Source: Haematobia irritans
Lineage: Eukaryota; Arthropoda; Insecta; Diptera; Muscidae
Length of the DNA: 64,000 nucleotides
Assembly: GCF_050003625.1 (NCBI RefSeq)
Contig: NC_134398.1
Location: forward strand, 16,876,997 to 16,940,996
Direction: 5' to 3'
How positions within the stretch are numbered: the first letter of the stretch is position 1; every line of letters begins with the position of its first letter. Below are positions 10,618-22,554 of the stretch, piece by piece. The position numbers and the translations under genes were made by a program. The notes beneath the pieces are model-generated. The model was not told the DNA's origin. It saw nothing but the letters and a program-made list of their open reading frames with translations, and made no database searches.

Positions 10618-11127
10618 TGTTTGTTATTGTTGGTTTCCCCTCAATCAATATTGTTGTTTTGATTTCAGCTTAAAACCGTGCATTGGCTAAACTACAAGTG
10701 TAGCTTAACCAACAGAGGAACAGTATGCTTGTCAAATTTATTTGGGCAAAGCCCTATATAGACTGCAAATGGTTGGATGTACAGCTGTTTCGGAATTACC
10801 ACATTCCTCATCAGCAGCCTCTACTTGCAGCAAAACTATCAACCAATTATCAGAATAAATTCGGGTAATTCACTCAACCCAAAGTGAACTAAACTTAAAC
10901 CTTCCGAAAAAAGGTTTGATAGTCAGCTACTGCCTAAACAAATTTGCAAGCGAATTTATTCCGAAACGTGCGTCCATTCAACCATCTTGCAGTTTATAGG
11001 GCTTTGCCTAAATAAATTTGAAAAAAAACTTTCTTTTCCTCTGTTGGTTAAGCTACACTTGTAGTTTAGTCAATGCATGGTAAAACCAAATAACCAAACC
11101 AGCTGAAATCAAATAAAATAAATAACA
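10618..11127. mobile_element. Fold-back element, second copy, asymmetric
   Basis: The left arm (about 10645-10868) matches the 9143-9369 arm from TTTCAGCTTAAAACC through to AGAATAAATTCGGG. The right arm (about 10955-11110) matches only its outer part: between GAATTTATT and CCGAAACGTGCGTCC it lacks the segment holding the CTGATGA core and the 5' strand of stem II. Only the left arm can therefore form a hammerhead. The apex region (10870-10950) is longer than in the first copy and resembles 1430-1480. Confidence 0.8.
10763..10830 (-). ncRNA. Hammerhead ribozyme motif, diverged copy
   Basis: The minus strand keeps CTGATGA, stem II GGAAT/ATTCC, loop GTGGTA and GAAA. Stem III has changed from ACG..CGT to ACA..TGT: both members of one pair changed and pairing is kept. 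The cleavage triplet is GTA instead of GTC, still of NUH type. Inner stem I is GGCTG/CATCC with one mismatch; the outer part CTGCAAG/TTTGCAG keeps seven pairs including one G-U. Likely weaker than the 9.3 kb copies. Confidence 0.65.
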
Positions 11128-11720
11128 TTTTGTCAAAATTTTCTATAGAAATAAAATTTGAACAAAGTTTTCTATGGAAATAAAATTTTGACAAAATTTT
11201 CTATAGAAATAAAAGTTTGAGAAAAGTCTCTATAGAAATAAAATTTTGACAAAATTTTGTATAGAATTAAAATTTTGACAAATTATTCTATAGAAATAAA
11301 ATTTTGACAAAATTTTCTATAGAAATAAAATTTTGATAAAATTTTCTATAGAAATAAAATTTTGAGAAAATTTTCTATAAAAATAAAATTTTGACAAAAT
11401 TTTCTATGGCAAAAAAAAAGAAAATTTTCTATGGAAATAAATTTTTAACAAAATTTTATACAGAAAAAAAAAGATTTTGACAAAATTTTCTATAGAAATA
11501 AAATTTTGTCGAAATTTTCTATAGAGAATAAATTTTGTTAAAATTTTCTATAGAAATAAAATTTTGTTAAAATTTTCTATAGAAATAAAATTTTGTCAAA
11601 ATTTTCTATAGAAATAAAATTTTAACAACATTTTCTATTGAATTAAAATTTTAACAAAATTTTCTATAGAAATAAAATTTTGACAAAATTTTCTACCCAA
11701 ATAAAATTTTGCAAAAATAG
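11128..11720 (+). repeat. 29-bp satellite array
   Basis: Forward units of moderate divergence, ending in a short segment TTTCCTATTTGGTAGTTTTG that resembles the TTGGTAGATTT spacer seen next to other arrays. Confidence 0.9.
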
Positions 11721-11792
11721 GTTTTCCTATTTGGTAGTTTTGTAGTAAAAGTTTCCGTGCGTCTAGAGCCTCTTGAGGGATCACAATATTAA

Positions 11793-13372
11793 CCCTTTCG
11801 ACCCTAAAGTTGCCTGTGGGCAACTTTTTGTGTTTTGAGACTCACTGTCAGCGTTGTTTTCGTTTTTGTTCATAAAACTGTAACTGTATCAAAAGCTACA
11901 AGTGTTTTCTTCAAGTTGAATGAAAAATCAGCTAATTTGGTTGTCAATTAGCAAAAAAATGTTCATTAATACGCACGTACCTCAAGAAAAAAATATTTGC
12001 GAACTTAAAAAGAGGTTTTTATACATGTGACTTTTTTCAAAAATTACAACTAAAATGTTGAAAGTTTTTATTAAATCTATTGTAGTACATGTCAAATAAA
12101 ATATTTCTGGAAGTCAAATCTTAGAATTGCAAAAAAACAACAGATGAGAAATTTTTAAAATTGAAAAGTTGCCTGTGGGCAACTTTGGGCAATTGTGGTA
12201 GTAAAATTACATATTTTTGAACATAAGGCCTGGAGAAAAAAGGTTTGAAAAACAATGATTTTGAAAAAATTTTGAACTTCAATTTGGATGTCCCAGTGAC
12301 GAGGAATGCGGCGATGATGTGGAAAACATATCTGCAGTGCAGTGGGGAATTTGGAATGAATCGTAAAAAGGGAGGAAGCCTTCTTGGCAACATACTAGTG
12401 GATTAGCACGAATATTGACGCTTTATAATACTTTGGTTTTTTACACCGCCAGTTAAATTGACATGGGTTAAAAAAAAACGCGTGATTCACGCGAAGCCGT
12501 GAATGAAATTTAAACGAAATCTCGTTAATATGCGTGAACGGGATTAAAGAAAAATGTGTGGCGCGTGAGCGTGAGTAAAAATCAAATTGTGTTCGTGATT
12601 GTGAGTGAGTAAACTTTCTCCGAAATCACGCTCCCGATAAAAATTTACTTTCACGATCCAACCCATCCTCACGATCCAACTCACGCTCAAGATAAAATTC
12701 ACGTTAACGATAAAATTCATGTTCACGATAAAATTCACACGCACGGTAAAACAGACACAAAAAGTCACAATCACGAACAAATTCACGTTCACGATTAAAT
12801 TCAAGCTCACCGATTTTAATCACCCTTATTTATTTAATCACGCTTAAGATTTCAATAGCGTGAGTCACGAGAAATTTCGGTAATTACCAGAATTTTATTG
12901 AGCCACGAAAATTTTCGTGTTCCGAAAATATTCGTGACTCACGAGATTTGTCGTGAATTACGAAAATTGTCGTGAATCGTGCGAAAGCGTGAGACATAAA
13001 CGTTGTTCATGTGTGATCGTGCGCGAGTATGACTTTTCATTTCGTGACGGTGAATTCCTACCCGCATGGCGTGCGTGAGTACAAATATTTCTTCGTGAAT
13101 GTGTTTGAGCGTGATTGAAATTCCACTCACGCGCGCATCTAAGTATATATTTACTGTAATTAACAAAAAACGTAATACGTCTATCATTACAAAACAAACT
13201 ATTTTGTAGTCACAATTGCCCAAAGTTGCCCACAGGCGACATTCTCTACCGCCTAAACGAATGGGCGTGGCGACCCGAAATTTTGGCTAGACGCTTCTTA
13301 AATGACTTCAACATGATTAAAAGTAAAAAAAAAAAATTTAGCGATACCTATAATAATTCGGGGTCGAAAGGG
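11793..13372. mobile_element. piggyBac-like non-autonomous element
   Basis: The 1580-bp segment is bounded by TTAA on both sides (11789-11792, 13373-13376) and by inverted termini CCCTTTCGACCC and GGGTCGAAAGGG. TTAA target sites with CCC-starting inverted termini are the hallmark of piggyBac elements. Internally, AGTTGCCTGTGGGCAACTT occurs near the left end, and a 30-bp motif at about 12167-12197 recurs inverted at about 13211-13240 with one mismatch. No transposase frame is present; the 120-codon frame at 13226-13588 crosses the boundary and is spurious. An internal CGTGA/TCACG-rich region is listed separately. Confidence 0.8.
12476..13140. repeat. CGTGA/TCACG motif cluster inside the piggyBac-like element
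   Basis: Dozens of TCACG or CGTGA pentamers. In 12600-12830 they are mostly in CACG sense, within degenerate ~20-bp units of the form TCACGATAAAATTCACG. In 12860-13130 they are mostly in CGTGA sense. The whole thus forms a loose inverted array. Its GC content is higher than its surroundings. I know of no named repeat like it. Confidence 0.7.
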
Positions 13373-13376
13373 TTAA

Positions 13377-13680
13377 CGTGGACTCCAGATGGGTTAATTA
13401 ACAATTTAGTAGACAATGGTGACAAGTTTTATGATACCTTGTCATCGGAAACTGTTTCCATATACAAAGTAATTCGATGGTTGCTGGCACTCTTTAGTAG
13501 AAATCAATTGTACCCTCCACAATTGATTTCTACTAAAGAGTGCCACCAACCATCGAATTACGTTGTATATGGAAACAGTTTCCGATGACAAGGTATCATA
13601 AAACTTGTCACCATTGCCTACTAAATTGTTAATTAACCCAGATTCAGCCTAACTGAAATTTCGCTTGGTTATACTTGTTT
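13377..13680. repeat. 120-bp-arm hairpin derived from a DINE-like 3' end
   Basis: Arms 13391-13510 and 13520-13639 pair with about three mismatches and no indels around a 9-base loop (TACCCTCCA). The right arm continues at 13640-13680 into a degenerate version of the DINE 3' terminus (..TATACTTGTTTTG), and its content (GTAGAAA..., ATCGAATTAC, GATGGCAAGGTATC-like) matches DINE ends at 26150, 47443 and 59400. It is an inverted duplication of a DINE-like end. Confidence 0.75.
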
Positions 13681-14472
13681 TGTAATATAATTTATTAGTT
13701 TTAATCGAAGAGCTTCCTTCGTTTGGAACTACAAAAATTCCATCTAAACTACGTATAAATACTTATAGAGCCAATCTAAGTATTTGATATGCCATTATAA
13801 AAAGAGTCTAAGAATTTCAATTAATATATCCATTTTAATAATAATCATCAAAGTCACACAAATTTTTGTTGACATACCATCATCATCATCGTCATTGAAA
13901 GCTCCTTAAAATTAAACAAAGTTTTTTGGGACAAATTAACAGTGGCCGGTAATAACCAAACAGCTCTAACAAAAATCATAAAATTCAAAATAAAATGCAA
14001 TAACATCAGCAATATCAACTTTGTCGACATCATCATCAACATCGGCATCATCTAAATACTTTACTATGTAGTATGATGAGGCATCGTCATCATCTTAAGT
14101 GTGTTTACTTTTCAAAAGTACTTTTGACTAACAATCTCAAGTGCACTCCCTGACCAACGCCACTTGATTATTATAATTTTGAAATCTTCATTTCCGTTTC
14201 CGTTATGTCTCTTCGTTTTCCTTTACCTTGTCTGCTAGAAACGCAAGTTTTACAGTTACCCACTTCTCATTATTTTTTTTTTTATGGAATTGTATAAACA
14301 TAAATATTACCACAAAAGAAAATATTTTGAAGGACAACAACAAATAATGAAGATTTTTATGAAATAATAACAAGTAAATAAATGAAATCAAATGAAAATT
14401 TAACAGTGAATGACTTTTGATCGGTCAAGACGAATAATGGAGAGATATACGAAGAAAAATATTTTCAAAAAA
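13681..14472. other. Non-coding; short CAT/ATC microsatellites
   Basis: AT-rich sequence with trinucleotide tracts near 13878-13896 and 14025-14050. No recognisable coding, RNA or mobile-element content. Confidence 0.5.
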
Positions 14473-14680
14473 ACGGCCATATGGGGGCCATATATAATTA
14501 TGGACTTATGTGGACCAATTTTTGCTTGGTTGTTAGATACCATATACTAATACCACGTACCAAATTTCAACCGAAACGGATGAATTTTTCTCCTCCAAAA
14601 GGTTCCGGAGGTCAAATCTGGGGATCGGTTTATATGAGGGCTATATAAATAATTATGGACCGGTATGGACCAATTGTCGT
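14473..14680 (-). mobile_element. DINE-like fragment (153-bp repeats)
   Basis: One full and one partial 153-bp central unit (GGGGGCCATATATAATTATG, ATACCATATACTAATACCAC, GATCGGTTTATATG). No element ends nearby. Confidence 0.8.
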
Positions 14681-15349
14681 TTTCCAAGCTCAGTACAAAC
14701 GAAGTTCTAAATTTCCATTGCCAAATAAATTGTACAGCTGATAGAAGACAAAACGCAACTCAAATACACTTCATAAATGCTGATTATCTGTAATTTGTCT
14801 CAGGTAGGAAAGTGGTCAAGACAATGCCAACCCAAACTCCCCACAGGATATAGAGGGAAATGTGGATATTCACTTCCATATACTTTGTTTGAGTTTTTCA
14901 TTGTTTCTCTTTGTTTATTTTTTGTTATTTTTTACGTTTTGTTAACTGGAATATACAAAGCTATTTCAATGAATTGCTGCTATTTATCTTCTACTATTTT
15001 GCCATTATTTATTTATTCCAGTTTTATTTGTATTCGTACATCTTAAGGTTTTTTTTTATTCACCTGGTTTTTCGGCCTGGGGTTTTTATTTTCATTCTCG
15101 TTATTTAAGGGTTTTAGAAATTTGTTTATTAATTCGCATCATCATCATCATCATTTTCATAGTCAGTTGATAATGTTTTCTAATTTGTTAATGGTTTATT
15201 GTCTATGTCATCTTTTGAAGTATTTACTTTAATGGACTACTTTTATAGTCGCATCGTTGAATGCCAAAAATAATAGTTAAATTAGTAATATTTTATATGG
15301 GCAAGAAATATTATTTCTTGATTATTGCCAAATAGTTTAGAATGCCAAA
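14681..15349. other. Non-coding; no recognised feature
   Basis: Contains a short (ATC)n run near 15139. Open frames up to 89 codons lack recognisable features. Confidence 0.5.
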
Positions 15350-16386
15350 AAAAAGTAAGGAAAGTCTAGTCGGGCGGGGCCGACTATATTATAGCCTTCA
15401 CCATTTTGTAGATCTAAATTTTCGATACCATATCACATCCAATGTGTTGGGGGCTATATATAAAGGTTTGTCCCAAATACATACATTGATAGACTTCTAC
15501 AAAATCTATAGACTCAAAATTTAAGTTGGCTAATGCACTAGGGTGGAACACAATTTTGGTAAAAAAATATGGGAAACATTTAAATCTGAAGCAATTTTAA
15601 GGAAACTTCGCAAACGTTTATTTATGATTTATCGCTCGATATATATGTATTAGAAGTTTAGGAAAATTAGAGCCATTTTTACAAATTTTCGACTAAGCAG
15701 TGGCGATTTAACAAGGAAAATGTTGGTATTTTTACCATTTTTGTCGAAATCAGAAAAACATATATATGGGAGCTATATCTAAATCTGAACCGATTTCAAT
15801 CAAATTTGGCACACATGACTACACTACCAATTGTACTCCTTGTGCAAAATTTCAAGCTAATTGGGATAAAACTCTGGCTTCTGGGTCCATATAAGTGCAT
15901 ATCGGGCGAAAGATATATATGGGTGCTATATCTAAATCTGAATCGATTTCAACCAAATTTTGCACACTTTACTATACGACTAAGTGTTATGTTTGTACAA
16001 AATTTCAAGCAAATCGGTATAAAACTCTGGCTGCTGGGTCCATATTAGTGCATATCGGGCGAAAGATATATATGGGAGCTATATCTAAATCTGAACCGAT
16101 TTCTTCAAAAATCGACAGGGTTCTATTCTGACCCAAATTGGGAACATGTGCCAAATTTGAAGGCGATTGGACTTAAATTGCGACCTAGACTTTGATCACA
16201 AAAATGTGTTCACAGACAGACGGACGGACGGACGGACGGACAGACGGACATGGTTATATAGACTCAGGGACCCACCCTGAGCATTATTGCCAAAGACACC
16301 ATGTGTCTATCTCCTCTCCTTCTGGGTGTTAGAAACATATGGACTAATTTATAATACCCTGTCCCATAGTGTGGCGCAGGGTTAAG
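15350..16386 (-). mobile_element. DINE-like element, family 3
   Basis: The left end carries the terminal stem-loop TAGTCGG..CCGACTA; the right end is ATAATACCCTGTCCCATAGTGTGGCGCAGGG. In between are about two and a half 153-bp central units (ATATATGGGAGCTATATCTAAATCTGAA) at 15760-16110 and a (GACG)n tract at 16215-16250, equivalent to (GTCY)n on the other strand. End hairpin, central ~150-bp repeats and GTCY microsatellite are the known layout of DINE-1/Helentron-associated elements in flies. Its 3' half-family relic also appears at 35940-36066. Confidence 0.75.
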
Positions 16387-16437
16387 AATCGAGGCAGTAG
16401 CAATTAATATAAATTTAAATAATATATCACAGTAAAA

Positions 16438-16855
16438 AAATTTTGGAAGTTGTTCTTACGGCATAACTTTAAACGCACTTACAAAAATGTCCTCCCAAAG
16501 ATGTTCTTTATTTTACCAGGTTTTGTTATAGCCCCATGTAAACCGACCCCCCGATTTGGTGTCTTGGGCATCTAGAAACTCCATTTTCTATTCGATTTGC
16601 CTGAAATTAAAAATCTAGAGATATATTAGCACCACAAAGAGGTGCGTCGAAAATGGAACGTATCGGTCCATATTTAGGTATAGTCCCCATATAGACCGAT
16701 CTACCGATTTTATTTTTTGGGGGTCTAGAAAATGTATTTTCTATCCGATTTGCCTGAAATTGGAAATCTAGATGTATTTTGGGACCACAAAGAGGTGTGT
16801 CGAAAATGGGGTAATTCGGCCCGGACGAACTTACTGCTGTACTTACTTGTTAATA
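16438..16855 (+). mobile_element. DINE-like family 2 fragment with a flanking short repeat
   Basis: Two family-2 central units (CGATTTGCCTGAAATT, TCTAGAAA, GGTGTGTCGAAAATGG) run directly into the 3' end (ATTCGGCCCGGACGAACTTAC..TACTTACTTGTT). At 16438-16520 a repeat with GGAAGTTGTTCTTACGGCAT matches 18830-18900, an unclassified short repeat. Confidence 0.75.
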
Positions 16856-17267
16856 AGTAATTTTAACTTTTTTTATTTCTAATGGTTCAAAATTATGTTT
16901 TTTATTACAAATATACCCAACAATTTATTTCTATAAAAAAAATTCTCACAATTTAATTTATATAGTAAATATTTTGCAAAAACTTTTATTTCTGTAGAAA
17001 ATTTTATCAAAATTTTATTTTCTCAGAATTTTTCTTTAGCAAATATTTTCAAAATTGTATTTCAATAGAAAAATTGGTCAACATTTTATTTACATAGAAA
17101 ATTTAAGTACCTTTTAGTTGGAGAGGGATCTTGTGCCAAAACTACCAAAACGTCATGAATTTTACTTATCTAACAAACAGTAATAAACCTACCATTTTTA
17201 GTCGAATTTAACCAACTGTGGCAACTACGATTGGGAGGCGTGTATCAAGAGCTTGTAGAACAAGGGT
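16856..17267 (-). repeat. Very degenerate satellite plus unclassified spacer
   Basis: 16905-17105 holds about seven eroded reverse-oriented units. 17106-17260 holds a spacer with TTGGAGAGG and GTGGCAACTA phrases that resemble bridge segments beside other arrays (31980-32050, 62200-62290). Confidence 0.65.
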
Positions 17268-17270
17268 TTA

Positions 17271-17395
17271 GGTTAGGTTAGGTGGCAGCCCGATGTATCA
17301 GGCTCACTTAGACTATTCAGCCCATTGTAATACCACATTGGTGAACTTCTCTCTTATCACCGAGTGCTGCCCGATTCCATGTTAAGCTCAATGAT
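17271..17395 (-). mobile_element. 5'-truncated tRNA-SINE with target duplication
   Basis: Only the tail (CCTAACC repeats) and the last ~110 bp of the SINE body remain. It is flanked by a 9-bp direct repeat AAGGGTTTA at 17262-17270 and 17396-17404. This is the outcome expected of incomplete target-primed reverse transcription. Confidence 0.8.
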
Positions 17396-17490
17396 AAGGG
17401 TTTAATTTAGCTGCCGTGGTCAAATTTTCAATTCAAGGCCGGTTTGTGTCGGGACTAATTATAGTCTTAATAAAGGATGGACTTTTACTA

Positions 17491-18534
17491 TTTGAAAATT
17501 TTCTCAGAATTTTATTTCTATAGAAAATTTTTTAAACATTTCATTTATATTTAAAATTTCCAAAAAAAAAATATTTCTATAGAAAAATTTTGTCAAATTT
17601 TTATTTTTTATAGAAAACATTTTTTTTCTAATAAAAATATTTCCAATTTTTTTTTTTATAAGAAATTTTCTCAAAATTTTATTTCTATAGAAAATTTTGT
17701 CAGAATTCTATTTTCATAAAAAATTTTGTCAAAATTCAATTTTCATAGAAAGTTGTGTCAAAATTTTGTTTCTATAGAAAATAATGTCAAAATTTTATTT
17801 CTATCAAAAATTTTGTCAAAATTTCATTTCTATCAAAAATTTTGTCAAAATTTCATTTCTATAGAAATTTTTTTTCAAAATTTTATTTCTATAGAAAATT
17901 TTGTTAAAATTTTATATCTATAGAAAGTTTAATCAAAATTGTATTTCTATGAAAAATTTTGTCAAAATAGTTTTCTATAGAAAATTTTGACAAAATTTTA
18001 TTTCTATGGAAAATTTTGTCATATTTTTTTTTCTATGGAAAATTTTGCCAAAATTTTATTTCTATAAAACAATTTTGTATATATATATATAAAATTTTGT
18101 ATATATTTCTGCAGAAAAATTTTTAAACGTTTCAATTCTATAGAAAATTTTGTCAAAATTTCATTTCTATCGAAAAATTTTTCAAAATTTTATTTATATG
18201 GAAAGTTTTGTCAAAATTTTATTTCTATAGAAATTTTTGCCAAAATTTCATTTCTATCGAAAATTTTTTCAAAATTTCATTTCTATCGAAAATTTTTGCA
18301 AAATCTTATTTCTATAGAAAATTTTGTCAATATTTTATTTCTATAGAAAATTTTGTTAAAATTTTATATCTATAGAAAGTTTTATCAAAATTGTATTTCT
18401 ATGAAAAGTTTTGTCAAAATATTTATTTCTATAGAAAATGTTGTCACATTTTTTTTTTCTAAAGAAAATTTTGCCAAAATTTTATTTCTATAAAAAAATT
18501 TTGTATATATATTTTTTGTTTTTGTCAATCATAT
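17491..18534 (-). repeat. 29-bp satellite array, duplicated module copy 1
   Basis: Reverse-oriented units. The run from 17699 (GTCAGAATTCTATTTTCATA) shares its order of variants with 19014 onward. A frame at 17726-17923 is the satellite read as a periodic peptide. Confidence 0.9.
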
Positions 18535-18762
18535 CACAAAATTTTTTAATTCACATCCCAAAACACTGAATGCGGATGACATCTTAAAAAGTGATGGAAA
18601 TTCCGTGCAACGGCTGTTGAAATGGTGGACATCCGTCCTACGATAAGCCCATGTTAAATTCATCGCTTCTGCGTCAACTTGGCACCACTTCCGGATCCAA
18701 AAAAAAAAAAACATTTTCACTACTTTTTTGTTGACGCTTTTTTTGCTGGGATGTGCATTACA
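18535..18762. repeat. ~230-bp unclassified repeat, copy 1
   Basis: From CACAAAATTTTTTAATTCAC to GCTGGGATGT. It matches 20402-20632 at most positions, including ACATCTTAA.AAGTGATGGAAATTC and AAGCCCATGTTAAATTCAT. The 86-codon minus-strand frame here is not conserved in the second copy. Confidence 0.75.
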
Positions 18763-19010
18763 CTTAGCTGCATACACACTCGTAAACACCCATTATGATT
18801 CTTCTTCTTATCTTTGACTACCCAGCAAAGAAATTTGGAAGTTCTTCCAAAGGTATAACTTTAAAAGCACTTCCAGAAGATGCACTCCCAATTATGTTTT
18901 TTATTTTAACTTGGTTTTTTCTTACTTTTAAAGGGTAATTTTACCTTTCTTGTTTCAAATAGGTTAAAAACGGAGTAAGAATTCATAAAATGTTACAAAT
19001 CATTTACATT
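18763..19010. other. Spacer with unclassified short repeat
   Basis: 18830-18900 matches 16438-16520 (GGAAGTTCTTCCAAAGGTAT, ..TAACTTTAAAAGCACTTCC). The rest is AT-rich and unassigned. Confidence 0.6.
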
Positions 19011-20280
<1,270 letters not shown>

Positions 20281-20401
20281 ATTCTAGAAAAATTGAAAAT
20301 TTTTGAAAATATTTGATGCCAATCAGTGCAGACAAGCGTTAGAATGCATTAAAATTCATAAAAAAAATATTTAAAAAAAAAAAATATTTTTTTTTTGTCA
20401 A
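20281..20401. other. Transition from satellite to repeat copy
   Basis: AT-rich with poly-A and poly-T runs; no unit structure beyond 20280. Confidence 0.5.
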
Positions 20402-20632
20402 AATAACACAAAATTTTTTAATTCAATTCCAAAACACTGAATTCGGATAACATCTTAAGAAGTGATGGAAATTCAGTGCAACGGCTGTTTAAATGGTGGA
20501 AATGGTCTTATGACAAGCCCATGTTAAATTCATGGCTTCAGCGTTAAGTTTGCACCACTTACGGAGCCAAAAAGAAAATTGTCAATATTTTTTGTCGATG
20601 CTTTGTTTGCTGGGATGTCATGGGTACAAGCG
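20402..20632. repeat. ~230-bp unclassified repeat, copy 2
   Basis: Diverged partner of 18535-18762, in the same orientation and in the same position relative to the satellite module. Confidence 0.75.
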
Positions 20633-21858
20633 TATTAAAAAATTTCTAAATAGGTAATCTTCAACTTATGGGGATTTTAAAAGATTTGAATTTTGTGGAT
20701 ATAGTCCTTAATGACCGTTCATCCATTTGTCTCTCCATGAGATTTTATGGTGAATTGGCTTAGATATCGCTCAACCCGAATCTTTTATTACTTGTTTTTT
20801 AAACTACTAAATCGAATTGCATTAAATAAATTATGTTTAAAATGAAAATAAAAGAAATTTCTATCCCATTATATTAGGCTTTTGTCAGTTTTCAAACAAA
20901 AACAAAAAAAAAAAAATAAATCATATTACCGAGTACAGAAAAAAATCCCTTTTTCTCATTAAAGAGATTTTCATTTCAAATTTGTAATCCATTATTAAAT
21001 TTCATTCAATTGCCCCATCTATGAATTACATTATAATTTTTGTTTTGCCACTTTCACGCACACACACATACACACACTTCTACATACAACTCCTGGCTAA
21101 TTACCCTTATTTGAGTTTGCTCTTTTTTTTTGTTGTAGTTGGTGTTGTTTTTCGAAAGTTAATTTGAAAAGGCACACGGGTCATTTGTTAGGGTATTAAA
21201 GGAAACCGGAAACACAAAGCGATGTTGGTTTGCAGCAAAGATAAGCACAAAAGCTTTGAATGCCACCTGAAAAAGCGGCAAATGCCGACAAAAAAAAACA
21301 AAACCAAACAGCTTAAATGGAGTGCAGATATATAGAAAAGCGATGATGAAGGACTCCAGAGTTACACACAAAGAATGATGATATACTATAGGCTATAGAA
21401 AAAAAAAAAACAAACAAAAATATAATTAATAAAAAATTATAATATAATAGTCACCTCAGAGAGAACATGGTGTTAAAAGAAATTCTTATAAATGAGTTTT
21501 AAGATATGTAAAGTATATTATATAATATTATTATTATTGGAGATCAACTACTGAAAACTCATCCGATTTGGTCCAAATTAAACTGTCTAAATAATAGTAA
21601 AAACCAACTGTTCGATATATCATTTAAAGATGTTGTGGATTCTATGGCTGTATTTTTTAAAAGCTTAAGCCTATCAAAATATATTGCCGAGTTATATATA
21701 ACTAGATCATGACGAATTTCAATCAAATTTTTAACACTTAATAACAATGAAAATCTATATTCCAATGGGAGTCAATTTTCTAGTCGCACAAGACAGTAAA
21801 TTTACAATGAATTTATGTATCAAACCTCTAAATCCATATTGTTACACTCGTAACCCTT
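20633..21858. other. Non-coding; no recognised feature
   Basis: Includes a CA-rich tract near 21055-21080 and poly-A runs. Frames at 21159-21371 and 21559-21765 on the minus strand are short and unrecognised. The direct repeat used by the next SINE begins at 21846. Confidence 0.5.
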
Positions 21859-22167
21859 AGGTTAGGTTAGGTGGCAGCCCGATGTATTAGGCTCATTAAG
21901 ACTATTCAGTCCATTGTGCTACCACATTGGTGAAGTTCTCTCTTATCACTGAGTGCTGCCCGATTGCATGTTAAGCTCAATGACAAGGGACTTCCTTTTT
22001 ATAGCCGAGTCCGAACGGCGTTCCACATTGCAGTGAAACCACTTAGAGAAGCATTGAAAACCTCAGAAATGTCACCAGCATTACTGATGTGGAATAATCC
22101 ACCGCTGAAAAACTTTTTGGTGTTCGGTCCAAGCAGGAATCGAACCGACGACCACTGTGGCTCCTAA
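21859..22167 (-). mobile_element. tRNA-derived SINE with 13-bp target duplication, A-box deleted
   Basis: Tail CCTAACCTAA.. at the left, head at the right, flanked by ACTCGTAACCCTT at 21846-21858 and 22168-22180. The B-box GGTTCGATTCC is intact on the minus strand (22136-22146), but about 37 bp of the head, including the anticodon arm and A-box, are missing between two ACC triplets. This copy could no longer be transcribed by RNA polymerase III. Confidence 0.9.
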
Positions 22168-22554
22168 ACTCGTAACCCTTGCTTTCAGGCCTATACTCAA
22201 GTTAATTTAGTTTGTATCCTCCTGCAATCTACCAGAACCTTTGACAAGGTTAGGTTAGAATTTTAGCAAAATTTCTAACGGAAATAAAATTTTGACCAAA
22301 TTATCTATATAAATAAAATTTTGAAAAAAATTTTCTATGAGAATAAAAATTTTACAAAATTTCATAGAAAATAAAATTTTGACAAAATAATCTACCCGAG
22401 TAAAAATTGAGAGATCTAATTTGATACGATTAGATATGAGTAGATCCGAAAAATGGTAAGATCTAATCATATCTAATTACTATGGAAGTAGATCTGCTCA
22501 GATCTCAATATTGGCCTAGATTTAATGTCTGAGATATAATTACATCTATCCCTA
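22168..22554. other. Short satellite piece and AGATCTAAT-rich segment
   Basis: 22258-22395 holds four or five eroded forward satellite units. 22400-22550 has repeated AGATCTAAT/ATTAGAT words in both orientations, perhaps a piece of an unclassified element, ending at the TA target of the mariner element. Confidence 0.55.
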
